From positions 26,843 through 90,121 of the forward strand of contig DUEN01000020.1 of the NCBI GenBank assembly GCA_011176545.1: 63,279 nucleotides of DNA, in the 5' to 3' direction. How positions within the stretch are numbered: position 1 is the stretch's first letter; each line of letters opens with the position of its first letter. This stretch comes from Caldilineae bacterium. GTDB lineage: Bacteria > Chloroflexota > Anaerolineae > DUEN01. This document shows positions 18,555 to 28,215 of the stretch, piece by piece. Both the position numbers and the translations under genes were made by a program. The notes under the pieces are model-generated. The model was given only the letters and a program-made list of their open reading frames with translations. It had not been told where the DNA came from and searched no databases.

Positions 18555-18887
18555 ATGAGGGAGAACGACGAGATCGCATATCTCGTGTTGACGACAGCGC
18601 CTCCGGATGAGGCAGAGCACCTCGCGGAGACCCTGGTCCGGGAGCGCCTGGCGGCCGGGATCAACGTCATCCCGGGGATGAAGAGCTTCTATTGGTGGCA
18701 GGGTACCCTGCACATCGATGCGGAGAGTCAGCTTCTGGCACAGGTACCAGGCGAGCGACTGGAGGCCTTTATTCAGCGGCTGTTGGAGCTGCATTCCTAC
18801 GAGGTGCCGGAGGTCATGTGCTTCCAGATCGACACCGGTCACCCGGCTTATCTTCAATGGATCCACGATGAGGCTACTACGACGTGA
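18555..18887 (+). CDS. cutA: CutA family divalent-ion tolerance protein
   Basis: About 110 residues with the CutA1 signature: VLTTAPPDEAEHLAETLVRE, AAGINVIPGMKSFYWWQG, then LHSYEVPEVMCFQID and YLQWI. CutA forms very stable ferredoxin-like trimers linked to copper tolerance. I chose the ATG at 18555, with AGGGGGC upstream; an in-frame ATG at 18537, 6 nt after the regulator stop, is a possible alternative. Probably co-transcribed with the XRE-cupin gene. Confidence 0.9.
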   Translation: MRENDEIAYLVLTTAPPDEAEHLAETLVRERLAAGINVIPGMKSFYWWQGTLHIDAESQLLAQVPGERLEAFIQRLLELHSYEVPEVMCFQIDTGHPAYLQWIHDEATTT

Positions 18888-18896
18888 CGCCTTATG

Positions 18897-18931
18897 AGGT
18901 GACTGACTCCTCGAAGGTGCTGGTCACTTTT
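18897..18931. repeat. Palindromic element (copy 1) with TTCGA core
   Basis: AGGTGACTGACTCC-TCGA-AGGTGCTGGTCACTT is an imperfect dyad between the convergent cutA and murJ genes. A better-preserved copy is at 23275-23306. It may act as a bidirectional terminator. Confidence 0.5.
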
Positions 18932-20484
18932 CATTGAACTTTTCGCCGCCACAGGGCTTGTAACGCCTGAAGATCCTCGCGCGCGAAGATCAATAACGCC
19001 CCGCCATACGTGATGGCTCCCAGCGCGATCCCCGAGGTGCCCGTCCACCAGGGTGCGCCAGCGCCCCAGCCGTGCTGCCACCATTGCAGCAGGCCACCCA
19101 TGAAGAGGGCTGCCCCTCCCGCCTGGAGGGCGGTGCGGGCCAGCCGTGATCCCCCCAGGCCTCCAAGCTGACGCTGTATCAGGTAGACCAGCGTTCCCAT
19201 CTCTATCGTCGTCGCCAGCGTATTGGCCAGGGCTAGGCCCCCATGTGCCAGCGGCCGGACCAGGAGCAGGCTCAAGATCACGTTCAGCCCCATCGCGCTT
19301 AACCCCACCCATACGGGGGTCCACGTGTCATGCAGCGCGTAAAAGGAGCGACTGACGATCTCCACCACGCTATGGGCGACCAGCCCGGCCGCGTAGAAGG
19401 CCAGCGCCTGCGCGACGACCGCAGTCGAATGGGCGTCAAACGCGCCCCGTTCCAATAGCAGGCGGATTAACGGCACGCGCAGGATGATCAGGCCGACGCT
19501 GGCGGGGATGGTCAGCAGCAGGATGGCGCGCAGCGTCGCGTTTAAAGTGGCGCGCATCTCGCCGCGCTCCCCCCGCGCGATCTGAGCCGCAAAGGTGGGG
19601 AAGGCAGCGGTGGCTACCGCCTGCGCGATCACCCCCTGGGGGAGGAGCATCAGCAGCCACGCGTAGTTCAAGGCCGCTAGGCTGCCTTCAGGGAGACTGG
19701 AAGCCAGGATGGTGTTCACCAGGAAGTTGAGCTGGACGGCCGCGATGCCTAGCACGCGCGGGGCCATCAATCGGCCCACCTCGCGTACGGCCGGATCCCG
19801 CAGCCCCAGCGTGGGCACGTATCGAATCCCCTGCCGCAGGAGCGCGGGGACCTGGACGAGCAGATGGGCGAAGGCGCCCACGACGACACCGAAGACCAGG
19901 CCGCGCACGCCCCAGCGCGGCGCGAGGAACCACGCGCCAGCGATGATGGAGAGGTTGTACATGACCGGCGCCAGCGCGGGGAGCAGGAAATGCTGACACG
20001 CGTTCAGGACGCCCATCACGATGCCGCTGACGCCGAAGACGATGGTCGAGATCAGCATCCAGCGCATCAAGGTGGCCGTGAGCGCTTGTTGCTCCGGCGT
20101 AAAGCCCGGGGCGATCACCTGCTTCACCAATGGTTGGGCGAGCACAGCCGCTATTAACGCCAGCACGCTCATCAGGAGAAGCACCAGGTTGACCACGGCG
20201 CTGGCCATACGCCAGGCGGCCGCGCGATCCGCCTGAACCAGGCGCTCGGTGAACGCGGGGATGAAGGCGGATCCCAGGGCGCCCCCGGCCATAAGCTGGA
20301 ACAGGATGTCCGGCAGGCGAAACGCGGCCAGATAGGCGTCCAGGTCCGCGGAGGTGCCGAAGCGCGCGCCGATGATCATCTCTCGCACCAGGCCCGCGAT
20401 CCGGGAGAGCACGAACATCACCATGACGATCCCGGCCGCCCGCGCGATCTGTCGCAGACTCTGTGAGCTTATAGGCTGTATCAC
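18931..20484 (-). CDS. murJ: Lipid II flippase MurJ
   Basis: 517 residues of a MOP-superfamily membrane protein with about 14 hydrophobic segments. The conserved MurJ/MviN start is present (SRIAGLVREMIIGARFG...LDAYLAAFRLPDILFQL, AGGALGSAFIPAF). MurJ moves lipid II across the membrane for peptidoglycan synthesis. The GTG start at 20484 is preceded by GGGAGGAGC. The gene lies 25 bp after a LysM-M23 cell-wall peptidase gene, so the two form a cell-envelope unit. Confidence 0.95.
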   Translation of the reverse strand: MIQPISSQSLRQIARAAGIVMVMFVLSRIAGLVREMIIGARFGTSADLDAYLAAFRLPDILFQLMAGGALGSAFIPAFTERLVQADRAAAWRMASAVVNLVLLLMSVLALIAAVLAQPLVKQVIAPGFTPEQQALTATLMRWMLISTIVFGVSGIVMGVLNACQHFLLPALAPVMYNLSIIAGAWFLAPRWGVRGLVFGVVVGAFAHLLVQVPALLRQGIRYVPTLGLRDPAVREVGRLMAPRVLGIAAVQLNFLVNTILASSLPEGSLAALNYAWLLMLLPQGVIAQAVATAAFPTFAAQIARGERGEMRATLNATLRAILLLTIPASVGLIILRVPLIRLLLERGAFDAHSTAVVAQALAFYAAGLVAHSVVEIVSRSFYALHDTWTPVWVGLSAMGLNVILSLLLVRPLAHGGLALANTLATTIEMGTLVYLIQRQLGGLGGSRLARTALQAGGAALFMGGLLQWWQHGWGAGAPWWTGTSGIALGAITYGGALLIFAREDLQALQALWRRKVQ

Positions 20485-20509
20485 GCTCCTCCCAAACGTG
20501 GAGATAGGC

Positions 20510-21466
20510 TCATGGCTCGGGCGGGAGATAATCCAGGGGGTTCACGCGTTGGCCGTTGACGCGGATCTCGAAGTGCAGGTGGGGGCCCGTGCTACGGCCG
20601 GTGCTGCCCGCCTCGCCGATGAGCTGGCCGCGTTTGACCCGATCGCCTTTGTGGACCCATGCCCCCTTCAGGTGGCTGTATAGGGTCACCAGGCCGTTGC
20701 CGTGGGAGATGATGACCGTGTAGCCGTAGCCCGTTCTGGCCCATGCCGCGTGGATCACCACGCCGTCGCGCGCCGCGTACACTGGGGCCCCATACACGGT
20801 GCCAATATCGAGGGCGCGATGCCGCGCGGAGTAGCCCCGCGTGAGCACGCCCACCAGCGGCCAGGCGAAATCGTAGCCCGGCGCGAGGCTGGGCTTCCGC
20901 AGCCATCGGGTGAGATCCTTCCGCCCATTGGGGATAAACAGCCTCTGGCCGGGGGTGAGCTCGTACGGCCTCCTGAGGTGGTTTAACGGCTCGTAGATGA
21001 TGTCCTCGGGCGCCACGCCCCATTTTTGAGCGATGGACTCCAGCGTCTCACCGGGCTTGACGGTGTGTAAGGCCCCCCGCCTTGGCGGGATCAGGATTTC
21101 CTGCCCGACCCAGATGCGATCGGGGTTTCGCTCGATTTCCGGGTTGCACCAGCGCAACGTGTCGATGTCCAGATCGAATTGGCGGGCGATGCTCCACAGC
21201 GTATCGCCGGGTTGGACGGTGTAGGTGATGATCTCGGACCGGAACAGAAGCCCCATTTCCTTTTGGAGCTCGCGCCATGTATGCGACGTGAGGACGTCGT
21301 CCTCGGCGGGAGCGCCGAGCGGCCGGACATGGCCGGCCTCGGGAGGCGCGGGGTCCCTGGCCTGGACCTTTCCGGGGCTCAGGATCATGGCCAAAAGGGA
21401 TATCGCGAGGGCGAACGCCCACACCGTCCATCGCGGGATCCAGTAAGGGAATGCCGTCGTGCTCAT
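20510..21466 (-). CDS. LysM-domain M23 metallopeptidase (murein hydrolase)
   Basis: 318 residues. An N-terminal membrane anchor or signal (about residues 12-30) is followed by two LysM repeats ([36 protein letters not shown]) and a C-terminal M23/LytM domain. Zinc-site residues are visible as HRALD, YSHL and GPHLHFEI. The protein should bind peptidoglycan through LysM and cut its cross-bridges, or act as a NlpD/EnvC-like activator; the HxxxD and HxH residues suggest activity. The ATG at 21466 overlaps the deoA/pdp stop by ATGA, indicating translational coupling. Confidence 0.92.
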   Translation of the reverse strand: MSTTAFPYWIPRWTVWAFALAISLLAMILSPGKVQARDPAPPEAGHVRPLGAPAEDDVLTSHTWRELQKEMGLLFRSEIITYTVQPGDTLWSIARQFDLDIDTLRWCNPEIERNPDRIWVGQEILIPPRRGALHTVKPGETLESIAQKWGVAPEDIIYEPLNHLRRPYELTPGQRLFIPNGRKDLTRWLRKPSLAPGYDFAWPLVGVLTRGYSARHRALDIGTVYGAPVYAARDGVVIHAAWARTGYGYTVIISHGNGLVTLYSHLKGAWVHKGDRVKRGQLIGEAGSTGRSTGPHLHFEIRVNGQRVNPLDYLPPEP

Positions 21467-22788
21467 GACTCTCGAGGCCTCGCGCGTAGGATACGGTGGA
21501 TCAACGGCGGCGGCTCGACCGGCTCCGGCCCAATGGTGAAGGCACGGCGGAGGCGTGCCTCGGCCTGCGCCAGTCGGGCATCGTCGTTGGCATGGATCTC
21601 GCATAAGGGCTGGCCGGCCTCCACCCGATCCCCTATACGGGCGTGCATGATCACCCCCACGGCTGGGTCGATGGGATCTCCCTTCTTTTCCCGGCCACCA
21701 CCCAGATCCACCACGGCTATGCCTATCATCGCGGCGTCGATGGCCTGCACGTACCCGGCCGTGTCCGCCGTCAGAGGAGCGATGTACGCTGCCCGGGGCA
21801 GCCGCCTCGGATCCTCCACAGCGGCCACATCTCCCCCCTGCGCGGCTACGAACTCACGGAATTTCTCCCAGGCGGCGCCGTTACGCAGCGCCTCTTTGGC
21901 GCGTCTTCGCTCCTTATGTGACTCGTCCACGGCGTCGCGACGCATAGCCAGCATCTCCGCGGCCACGGTCAGCGCGTGCTCACGAAAGTCCTCCGGCCCG
22001 CCGCCGTGCAGCGTCTCGATGGCCTCGATGACCTCTAAGGCGTTGCCGACGGCGCGGCCTAATGGCTGTGACATATCGCTGATGATGGCAGTCATGCGGC
22101 GCCCTGATCGCGTGCCGATCTCCACCATCAATTGAGCCAGGCGCTCCGCCTCCTCCAGGGTCTTGATGAACGCTCCCGATCCCACCTTTACGTCCAGAAC
22201 GATGGCATCGGCGCCGGCCGCGATCTTCTTAGCCATGATGGACGAAGCGATGAGCGGGATGGCGGGCACCGTGCCGGTGACGTCTCGCAGGGCGTAGAGC
22301 TTTCCATCGGCCGGGGCCAGCTCATGGGTCTGTCCGGCGACCACCAGCCCCACCTCCTGCAGTTGCTTCCGGAATTGCTCAATGGTCAGGTCGGCCTGGA
22401 ACCCCGGGATGGATTCCAGCTTGTCCAGCGTGCCGCCGGAGAAGGCCAGGCCACGGCCGGACATCTTGCCCACGGGCAGCCCGCAGGCGGCGACGATGGG
22501 GCCGACAACCAACGTCGTTTTATCGCCCACGCCACCCGAGGAGTGCTTATCCACGATGAAGGGAGCGATATCATGCAGGTCCAGGGTGGCACCGGAGTGA
22601 GCCATGGCCAACGTGAGATCCGTCGTCTCCCGGGGGGTCATCCCTCGGAAGTAAATGGCCATGCATAGGGCGGCAGCCTGATAATCCGGGATCTCGCCGG
22701 CCGTGTAGCCGCGAATGAAGTATTCGATCTCAGCGGTCGTCAGCTCAGCGCCATCCCGCTTTCGCTCGATGATCTCTACGACGCGCAC
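21463..22788 (-). CDS. pdp: Pyrimidine-nucleoside (thymidine) phosphorylase
   Basis: 441 residues, the normal length for DeoA/Pdp. Motifs: N-terminal [29 protein letters not shown] (phosphate site), [22 protein letters not shown] (family signature) and [11 protein letters not shown]. It splits thymidine/uridine to base and (deoxy)ribose-1-phosphate. It overlaps the downstream LysM-M23 gene by 4 bp. Upstream by 42 bp lies a small Cys-rich gene on the same strand. Confidence 0.94.
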   Translation of the reverse strand: MRVVEIIERKRDGAELTTAEIEYFIRGYTAGEIPDYQAAALCMAIYFRGMTPRETTDLTLAMAHSGATLDLHDIAPFIVDKHSSGGVGDKTTLVVGPIVAACGLPVGKMSGRGLAFSGGTLDKLESIPGFQADLTIEQFRKQLQEVGLVVAGQTHELAPADGKLYALRDVTGTVPAIPLIASSIMAKKIAAGADAIVLDVKVGSGAFIKTLEEAERLAQLMVEIGTRSGRRMTAIISDMSQPLGRAVGNALEVIEAIETLHGGGPEDFREHALTVAAEMLAMRRDAVDESHKERRRAKEALRNGAAWEKFREFVAAQGGDVAAVEDPRRLPRAAYIAPLTADTAGYVQAIDAAMIGIAVVDLGGGREKKGDPIDPAVGVIMHARIGDRVEAGQPLCEIHANDDARLAQAEARLRRAFTIGPEPVEPPPLIHRILRARPRES

Positions 22789-22830
22789 GGCGCGACCCTC
22801 ATAGCCTCAAAGCCTGAGCGCCTGGCGGGG

Positions 22831-23028
22831 TTAATCAGGCAGGAATTCAAAGCGATCCAACCGTGGATCGAAGGGTTCTGTGTCGGAAAGCTCATCGCAT
22901 CGGCAGGGCAGGCCCCGCGCACACGTCTTGCAACAGAAGATGCGATCCTTCTGTCGCACTGGAGCCCAGGTGATCTCCACGCCGCACCCATCACAGATCA
23001 GCATCCTTGAGCCCTCTATGCGAGCCAT
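22831..23028 (-). CDS. Small Cys-rich (zinc-binding) protein
   Basis: 65 residues with seven cysteines arranged CDGCG...FCCKTCARGLPCRC, consistent with a compact zinc ribbon or treble clef and perhaps a second site. The final CxC resembles metal-binding tails. GGAGGGAG lies 6 nt before the ATG, a strong sign that it is translated. I do not recognise a named family. It sits upstream of pdp and may be in the same transcript. Confidence 0.62.
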   Translation of the reverse strand: MARIEGSRMLICDGCGVEITWAPVRQKDRIFCCKTCARGLPCRCDELSDTEPFDPRLDRFEFLPD

Positions 23029-23274
23029 TTCGTCTCCCTCCGGGTGATTTCATAATCGTATCTCGCTCAACCGATGCGCTTACACTCCGCTTCCTATCCC
23101 TTGCGCTGATGTGTTCCCATCTTACCACAGGCCGATGATGGCGGGCAAGACGAAGTGCATACGGTGATCTACTTATGTCTCACCGCGGAGACGCTGAGAA
23201 CGCAGAGGGGGAAGAAAAACAAGAGAGGGATCCTGCGCCCTCGACGCTTTTGCGGTGAGCAATCATGGCGAAAA

Positions 23275-23306
23275 AGGTGACCGGCACTTCGAAGTGCCGG
23301 TTACCT
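23275..23306. repeat. Palindromic element (copy 2) with TTCGAA core
   Basis: CCGGCACTTCGAAGTGCCGG is a perfect 20-nt palindrome flanked by AGGTGA and TTACCT. It matches the degenerate copy at 18897-18931. Confidence 0.65.
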
Positions 23307-23326
23307 CACCCGAGTAGCTGCGCGCG

Positions 23327-23355
23327 TTGCCACGCGGCTCTGACGCGCTTATAAT
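23327..23355 (+). promoter_or_regulatory. Promoter for the two-component system genes
   Basis: TTGCCA (23327-23332), a 17-bp spacer and a perfect TATAAT (23350-23355). Confidence 0.78.
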
Positions 23356-23458
23356 AGGATATTAGCTCACCGAGAAGACGTGGACAGGTTTGACCGGGCG
23401 TCGTGGGGTAGTTAAGGGTGAGCGAGGATATTCATCGCGTGGGTGAATGCAGATAGAG

Positions 23459-24136
23459 ATGGCGGAACGGATTTTGATCATCGAGGACGAGGCGTATATC
23501 GCCGATTTCCTTCGCCGTGGCCTCCTCTATGAGGGTTACGCGGTGGAGGTGGCTTATGACGGGGAGACGGGCCTCGCAGCGGCGCGGGATCGTCCCCCTG
23601 ATCTCGTCATCCTGGACCTGATGCTCCCAGGCATCGATGGGATGGAGGTGTGCCGTCGGTTGCGCGCGGCGTCGGACGTCCCCATCCTGATGTTGACCGC
23701 CAAAGATGCCGTGCCGGATCGGGTCGCCGGGCTCGACGCGGGCGCTGATGACTACCTGGTGAAGCCGTTCGATTTCGAGGAGTTGCTCGCCCGGCTGCGC
23801 GCCATCCTGCGGCGCCGACGTCCTACGCCGACTCAGGAAGTCTTACGATTCGCCGATCTGACCCTGAACCCGGCCACGCGGGAGGTCAAGCGGGGTGATC
23901 GCGCCATCGAGCTGACGGCGAAAGAGTTCGATGTGTTGGAGCTGTTCATGCGTCACCCGCGTCAGGTCCTCACGCGGGATATCTTGTATGAGCGGATCTG
24001 GGGATACGACTTCAGCGGTGAATCCAACATTATCGAGGTGTACATTCGTTATCTGCGCACCAAGCTCGAGGCTGGTGGTGAGCCTCGCCTGCTCCATACA
24101 GTACGAGGGGTGGGCTACGTCCTTCGCGAGCCGTGA
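23459..24136 (+). CDS. OmpR/PhoB-family response regulator
   Basis: 225 residues: a receiver domain (IIEDE, phosphoacceptor Asp in [13 protein letters not shown], switch Thr in MLTAKD, Lys in VKPFDF) and a winged-helix DNA-binding domain ([26 protein letters not shown]...[12 protein letters not shown]). It is paired with the histidine kinase gene 20 bp downstream. The ATG at 23459 ([11 protein letters not shown]) fits the family start; an in-frame ATG at 23447 is possible, and neither has a strong ribosome-binding site. The signal is unknown. Confidence 0.94.
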   Translation: MAERILIIEDEAYIADFLRRGLLYEGYAVEVAYDGETGLAAARDRPPDLVILDLMLPGIDGMEVCRRLRAASDVPILMLTAKDAVPDRVAGLDAGADDYLVKPFDFEELLARLRAILRRRRPTPTQEVLRFADLTLNPATREVKRGDRAIELTAKEFDVLELFMRHPRQVLTRDILYERIWGYDFSGESNIIEVYIRYLRTKLEAGGEPRLLHTVRGVGYVLREP

Positions 24137-24155
24137 AGCCCACCTGCGACGGTGA

Positions 24156-25592
24156 ATGCCCATGCCGATCCGCATCCGTTTAACGCTATGGTATACGGCC
24201 CTTCTCGCGGCCATCCTCTTCATCCTGAGTCTCAGCGTTTACTCCTTCCTCTACCGGGCGCTGCTGCAAGAGATCGATAACACGATTCACAGCCATGCAG
24301 ATGGCGTCGTCGCCCTCTTCAACGAAGAGAACGATCCCCTCACCGTGCTGATCTCGGGCCGGGCTCGCATCCCCGCGATCGACGTCTTCGCCACCCAGGT
24401 GTACGTGCAGATCCGGGGACGCGATGGCCGCGTGGTTCAGCGATCTGCTAACCTGGGCGAGTTCACGCTGCCCGGCAGTGAAGAGGCATTTCGCGCCAGC
24501 CTGGCCGGCCGACCGATGACGTATGAGACCCGCGAGGGCGGCCGGCATATCCGCATCTACAGCGCGCCCATCCGGCTCAGCAGCGGTCAGATCATCGGCG
24601 TCGTCGAGGTGGGACAGAGCATGGAGGGGCTTGACGCCACGTTGCGGACCTTACGCCTCTCGCTTCTCATCGGCTCCATCGCGGGGCTGCTCCTGGCCGC
24701 GCTGGGAGGAGCCTTCCTGGCCCGGACGGCCCTGCGTCCCGTGGACGAGATCACACGGACGGCTCGTCAGATCGCGGCCGGGCATGGCCCGGAGGAGCTC
24801 GGACGTCGCCTGCAGATCCGTCAACCCAACGACGAGGTCGGACGGCTGGCATCCACTTTTAATGAGATGCTGGAACGGCTGGAGCATCTCTTCCAGATGC
24901 AACAGAGATTGGTGGCGGATGTCTCTCATGAGCTGCGCACGCCCCTGACCACGCTGCGCGGCAACCTGGATCTGTTGCGTCGCGGGGCCATCGATGACCC
25001 CCAAATGCGTGAGGAGGCCCTCGCCGCCATGGAGGCGGAGGTCAACCGCATGAGCCGGATGTTGTCCGACCTGCTGCTCTTGGCGCAGGCGGACGCGGGC
25101 GTGCAGTTGCAGCTGAAGCCGGTCGAATTGGACACGCTCTTGCTGGAGGTCTATCGGCAGGCGTTGGTGATGGCGGGGGACCGCGTGAAGGTACATCTAG
25201 GCCACGAGGATCAGGCGCTGGTCATGGGCGATGCGGATCGCCTGCGGCAATTGCTCCTGAACCTGGTGGATAATGCCATCAAATATACGCCCCCGGGTGG
25301 GGAGGTCACCCTCTCACTGGCCCGGGAGCCTGGATGGGTCCGCGTGACCGTGGCGGATACGGGCATCGGCATAGCGCCTGAGGACCTACCCCACATCTTC
25401 GAGCGATTTTATCGGGCGGATAAGGCGCGAAGCCGGGCCATGGGTGGTACCGGGCTCGGCCTCTCCATCGTCCAGTGGATCGCCCAGGCCCACGGGGGGC
25501 AGATCACCGTGGAGAGCCGTCCCGGCGAGGGGAGCAAGTTCACGTTATGGCTCCCCGCGCACTCCACCCGTTCTTCCTCCACGGCATCATGA
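24156..25592 (+). CDS. Membrane sensor histidine kinase
   Basis: 478 residues. Two membrane helices (about 10-32 and 168-190) bracket a periplasmic sensor region of about 135 residues. A HAMP domain follows (ARTALRPVDEITRTARQIAAG), then the HisKA dimerisation domain with phosphoacceptor His in ADVSHELRTPLTTLRGN and a HATPase_c domain with N box LVDNAIKYTPPG, G1 DTGIGI and G2 GGTGLGLSIV. It should phosphorylate the response regulator encoded just upstream. The layout is of the PhoR/BaeS type; the stimulus cannot be predicted. Confidence 0.95.
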   Translation: MPMPIRIRLTLWYTALLAAILFILSLSVYSFLYRALLQEIDNTIHSHADGVVALFNEENDPLTVLISGRARIPAIDVFATQVYVQIRGRDGRVVQRSANLGEFTLPGSEEAFRASLAGRPMTYETREGGRHIRIYSAPIRLSSGQIIGVVEVGQSMEGLDATLRTLRLSLLIGSIAGLLLAALGGAFLARTALRPVDEITRTARQIAAGHGPEELGRRLQIRQPNDEVGRLASTFNEMLERLEHLFQMQQRLVADVSHELRTPLTTLRGNLDLLRRGAIDDPQMREEALAAMEAEVNRMSRMLSDLLLLAQADAGVQLQLKPVELDTLLLEVYRQALVMAGDRVKVHLGHEDQALVMGDADRLRQLLLNLVDNAIKYTPPGGEVTLSLAREPGWVRVTVADTGIGIAPEDLPHIFERFYRADKARSRAMGGTGLGLSIVQWIAQAHGGQITVESRPGEGSKFTLWLPAHSTRSSSTAS

Positions 25593-25691
25593 GGGGAACC
25601 GCGAGGGACGCGAAGCGCTTTTGAATCGCCTTTGCGGTTAGAAGGAAATTCCGTTTCATCTCGGCCCTGAGCCGTTAAAACGAGTGAGGAC

Positions 25692-26759
25692 ATGGCAGAC
25701 AAATTGAGAGTAGGGATCATCGGCTGTGGGGCGGGGCGTTTTCACGCGCGTGGATACGCCCGCCTCCCTGAGGTGGAGGTCGTGGCGCTGGCCGACGTGA
25801 ACCCGGAGCGGTTCCGTCACATCACCGAGGAGATCCCGGTGCCCCGCCTGTACACGTCGTATGAGGAGTTGCTCGCCCAGGATGACATCGACGCGGTGAG
25901 CATCGCTCTGCCCAACTTCCTGCACGCCCCGGCGACTTTGGCCGCGCTGGAGGCGGGCAAGCACGTCCTCGTCGAGAAGCCTTTGGCCACGAAGGTCGAG
26001 GACGGGGAGAAGATGGTGGAAGCGGCTCGTCGCACCGGCCGCAAGCTGATGATCTGCTTCAACTATCGCTTCCGGGGGGATAGCCAGGTCATCAAGCGCC
26101 AGATCGAGGCCGGGCGGCTGGGTGACATCTACTTCGCCCGGGCGGGATGGCTGCGCCAGAGCGGCATCCCCGGCATCGGGAGCTGGTTCACCGATAAGGA
26201 GCGATCTGGCGGCGGGCCGCTCATGGACCTGGGCGTCCACGTGTTGGACTTGGCCTTGTGGTTCATGGGGGCGCCGGAGCCCATAGCGGTCAGCGGCGCC
26301 ACATATGCCGCGTTCGGCCCGCGCGGCCGCGGCAGTTGGCGATTTGCCCGCTTCGAGCCGGGCTCCGACGGCTTCACCGTCGAGGACATGGCCACCGGCT
26401 ATGTCCGCTTCGCCAATGGCGCCACCCTCTCGCTGGAGGTGAGTTGGGCCAGCTATACCCGCCATCCTGATGACTATTACGTGCATCTCTTCGGCACCGA
26501 GGGAGGCGCCGAGCTAAACGTGCACCAGTATGGCTTCACGGACACCGTGCGGCTGTTCGGCGAGGCCGCGGGCACCTTCATGGAGATGAAGCCCCAGTAT
26601 ACCCCGGAGGGCGGACACGACAAGGCGATCGAGGAGTTCGTGCGCTGCATCCTGGAGGACCGGGAGCCCTCGCCGAGTGGCGAGGATGGGCTGCGCGTGT
26701 TGCGCATCGTAGACGCCCTGTATCGGTCAGCCGAGGTCGGGCACGAGGTCACCATTTAG
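25692..26759 (+). CDS. Gfo/Idh/MocA family NAD(P)-dependent oxidoreductase
   Basis: 355 residues with an N-terminal Rossmann fold (VGIIGCGAGRFHARGY), the family motif VEKPLATKVEDGEKM and a C-terminal alpha/beta domain with GGGPLMDLGVHVLDLALWFMG, where the His/Asp positions match catalytic residues of sugar dehydrogenases. It probably oxidises or reduces a sugar, inositol or related polyol; the substrate is unknown. GTGAGGACATGG precedes the start. It stands alone after the two-component system. Confidence 0.92.
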   Translation: MADKLRVGIIGCGAGRFHARGYARLPEVEVVALADVNPERFRHITEEIPVPRLYTSYEELLAQDDIDAVSIALPNFLHAPATLAALEAGKHVLVEKPLATKVEDGEKMVEAARRTGRKLMICFNYRFRGDSQVIKRQIEAGRLGDIYFARAGWLRQSGIPGIGSWFTDKERSGGGPLMDLGVHVLDLALWFMGAPEPIAVSGATYAAFGPRGRGSWRFARFEPGSDGFTVEDMATGYVRFANGATLSLEVSWASYTRHPDDYYVHLFGTEGGAELNVHQYGFTDTVRLFGEAAGTFMEMKPQYTPEGGHDKAIEEFVRCILEDREPSPSGEDGLRVLRIVDALYRSAEVGHEVTI

Positions 26760-27033
26760 CTATAAAAACTCACCACGGAGACGCAGAGAGCGCGGAGATT
26801 TTGAACTTGGGTTGAAGGCTCCCAACCTAAAGTAGGGGCACGGCGCCGCTGTGCCCCTACCAGAAACCGGGTCTCTTGAGCACTTTTGAAGCCTAGCAGC
26901 GGTTTAGGCAGCATCTCAGAGAATAGCTTCCTTCTCTGCGTCCTCGGCGTCTCTGCGGTTTTTCAGGATCCCCTTAGCCATCCGGTTGGGAGGGCGACTT
27001 GCGGGTTGCCCCCGACAACGCTGGATCGAGTAT
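26760..27033. repeat. Composite inverted-repeat element
   Basis: CACCACGGAGACGCAGAG (from 26771) and, about 160 bp on, its inverted relative CTCTGCGTCCTCGGCGTCTC (from 26934) flank a palindrome GTAGGGGCAC (26832-26841) / GTGCCCCTAC (26851-26860). The layout is MITE-like but encodes nothing. Confidence 0.6.
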
Positions 27034-28215
27034 ATGCACGAGGCGATCACGCTGGAGACGCTGGACTTCCTCCTGAGCGAGCGCGGCGCGGCTGTCCTGG
27101 CGACGCTCAAGCCCGACGACCTGCACGATCGGGCCATCCTGAGCACCCTCACCCGGCTGCGACGCACCTGTTCGCCTCAGGAGGCCGCCGCGGCCATGAC
27201 CCTGGCCCGGCTGCGTCTGCGCGGGAGGGCCAAATTCTCCCGCGCAGACGTGATGTTCTTCACCGAGGAGGCGCTCCAGCAGGCGTCGGGCGAGACGATC
27301 AGTCGCTATCGCGCTCGACGGTATGCCGCCTTCGGCCGCGTCGCCGATCTGGGTTGCGGCATCGGCGGGGATACGATCGGGCTGGCTGCCGCCAGCCATG
27401 AGGTGATCGCAGTGGACCGCGATCTGCTGCGAGCCCGCCTCGCCCGGGCCAACGTCCGTGTCCTCGGGCTGGGCGAGCGGGTGCACGTCGTCTGCGCGGA
27501 CCTGCGCCAGCAGCCGTGGGGCACGGACGCCGCGTTCATCGATCCCTCGCGGCGTGTGGAAGGGCGGCGCGTTTTCTCCGTGTATGAGATGGAGCCGCCC
27601 CTGGCGGATATCCTCGCCCTTCGCAGGTGGATGCCGCACATGGGGGTGAAGGTGCACCCCGGCGTGGAGGATCTGGGGCTTCCCTCCGATTGCGAGGTGG
27701 AGTTCATCTCCGAAAATGGGACTTGTAAGGAGGCGGTGCTCTGGTTCGGGGATCTGTCCACCGGGGTGCCGCGGCGGGCCACGCTTCTCCCGGGCGGACA
27801 CACGCTGGCCTGGGAGGAGGTGGAGCCCGTGCCGGTGGGCCCGCCAGGCGCCTATCTCTATGAGCCGGACCCGGCCGTCATCCGGGCCCATGTGGTCGAA
27901 CATCTGGCCTGGCAAATCGGCGCCCACAAGCTGGATGAGGAGATCGCCTACCTGACGGGCGATCGCGCCGTACAGACCCCCTTCGCCCGTTGTTATCCCA
28001 TCTGGGAGGCACTGCCTTTCAACCTCAAGGAGCTAAACCGGCGGCTGCGGGCGCTGGGTGTCGGTAGCGTGATCGTGAAGAAGCGCGGCTCGGCGGTCGA
28101 TCCAGAGGCGTTCCGCCGTCGATTGAAGACGGTCCCAGGAGGTCGGCCGGCGGTGGTCATCCTGACCCAGGCGGCCGATCGTCCCATCATGTTGATCTGT
28201 GGGGAGGCACTGTGA
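27034..28215 (+). CDS. Class I SAM-dependent methyltransferase-like protein with THUMP-like C-terminal domain
   Basis: 393 residues. A helical N-terminal part precedes a Rossmann methyltransferase core with [17 protein letters not shown] (SAM motif I), VIAVDRD (motif II) and AAFIDPSRR (motif IV-like). The C-terminal region (about 300-390, [20 protein letters not shown]...) corresponds to the THUMP-like domain found in this family, suggesting an RNA substrate. The family has no well-defined function. I chose the ATG at 27034; an upstream TTG at 26986 would add poorly conserved residues. Its stop overlaps the GTG of cinA/pncC. Confidence 0.83.
   Translation: MHEAITLETLDFLLSERGAAVLATLKPDDLHDRAILSTLTRLRRTCSPQEAAAAMTLARLRLRGRAKFSRADVMFFTEEALQQASGETISRYRARRYAAFGRVADLGCGIGGDTIGLAAASHEVIAVDRDLLRARLARANVRVLGLGERVHVVCADLRQQPWGTDAAFIDPSRRVEGRRVFSVYEMEPPLADILALRRWMPHMGVKVHPGVEDLGLPSDCEVEFISENGTCKEAVLWFGDLSTGVPRRATLLPGGHTLAWEEVEPVPVGPPGAYLYEPDPAVIRAHVVEHLAWQIGAHKLDEEIAYLTGDRAVQTPFARCYPIWEALPFNLKELNRRLRALGVGSVIVKKRGSAVDPEAFRRRLKTVPGGRPAVVILTQAADRPIMLICGEAL

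Larger units (their letters stand above)
23029..23458. other. Intergenic region with repeats and the two-component promoter
   Basis: About 430 bp without a gene. It contains a CACCGCGGAGACGC-type dispersed repeat (23180-23208), a perfect palindrome (23275-23306) and a strong promoter (23327-23355). Confidence 0.6.

Noticed and set aside
26771..26963. Possible CRISPR array because of repeated GC-rich text
   Set aside because: The copies are inverted, imperfect and not regularly spaced; they fit dispersed repeats instead.
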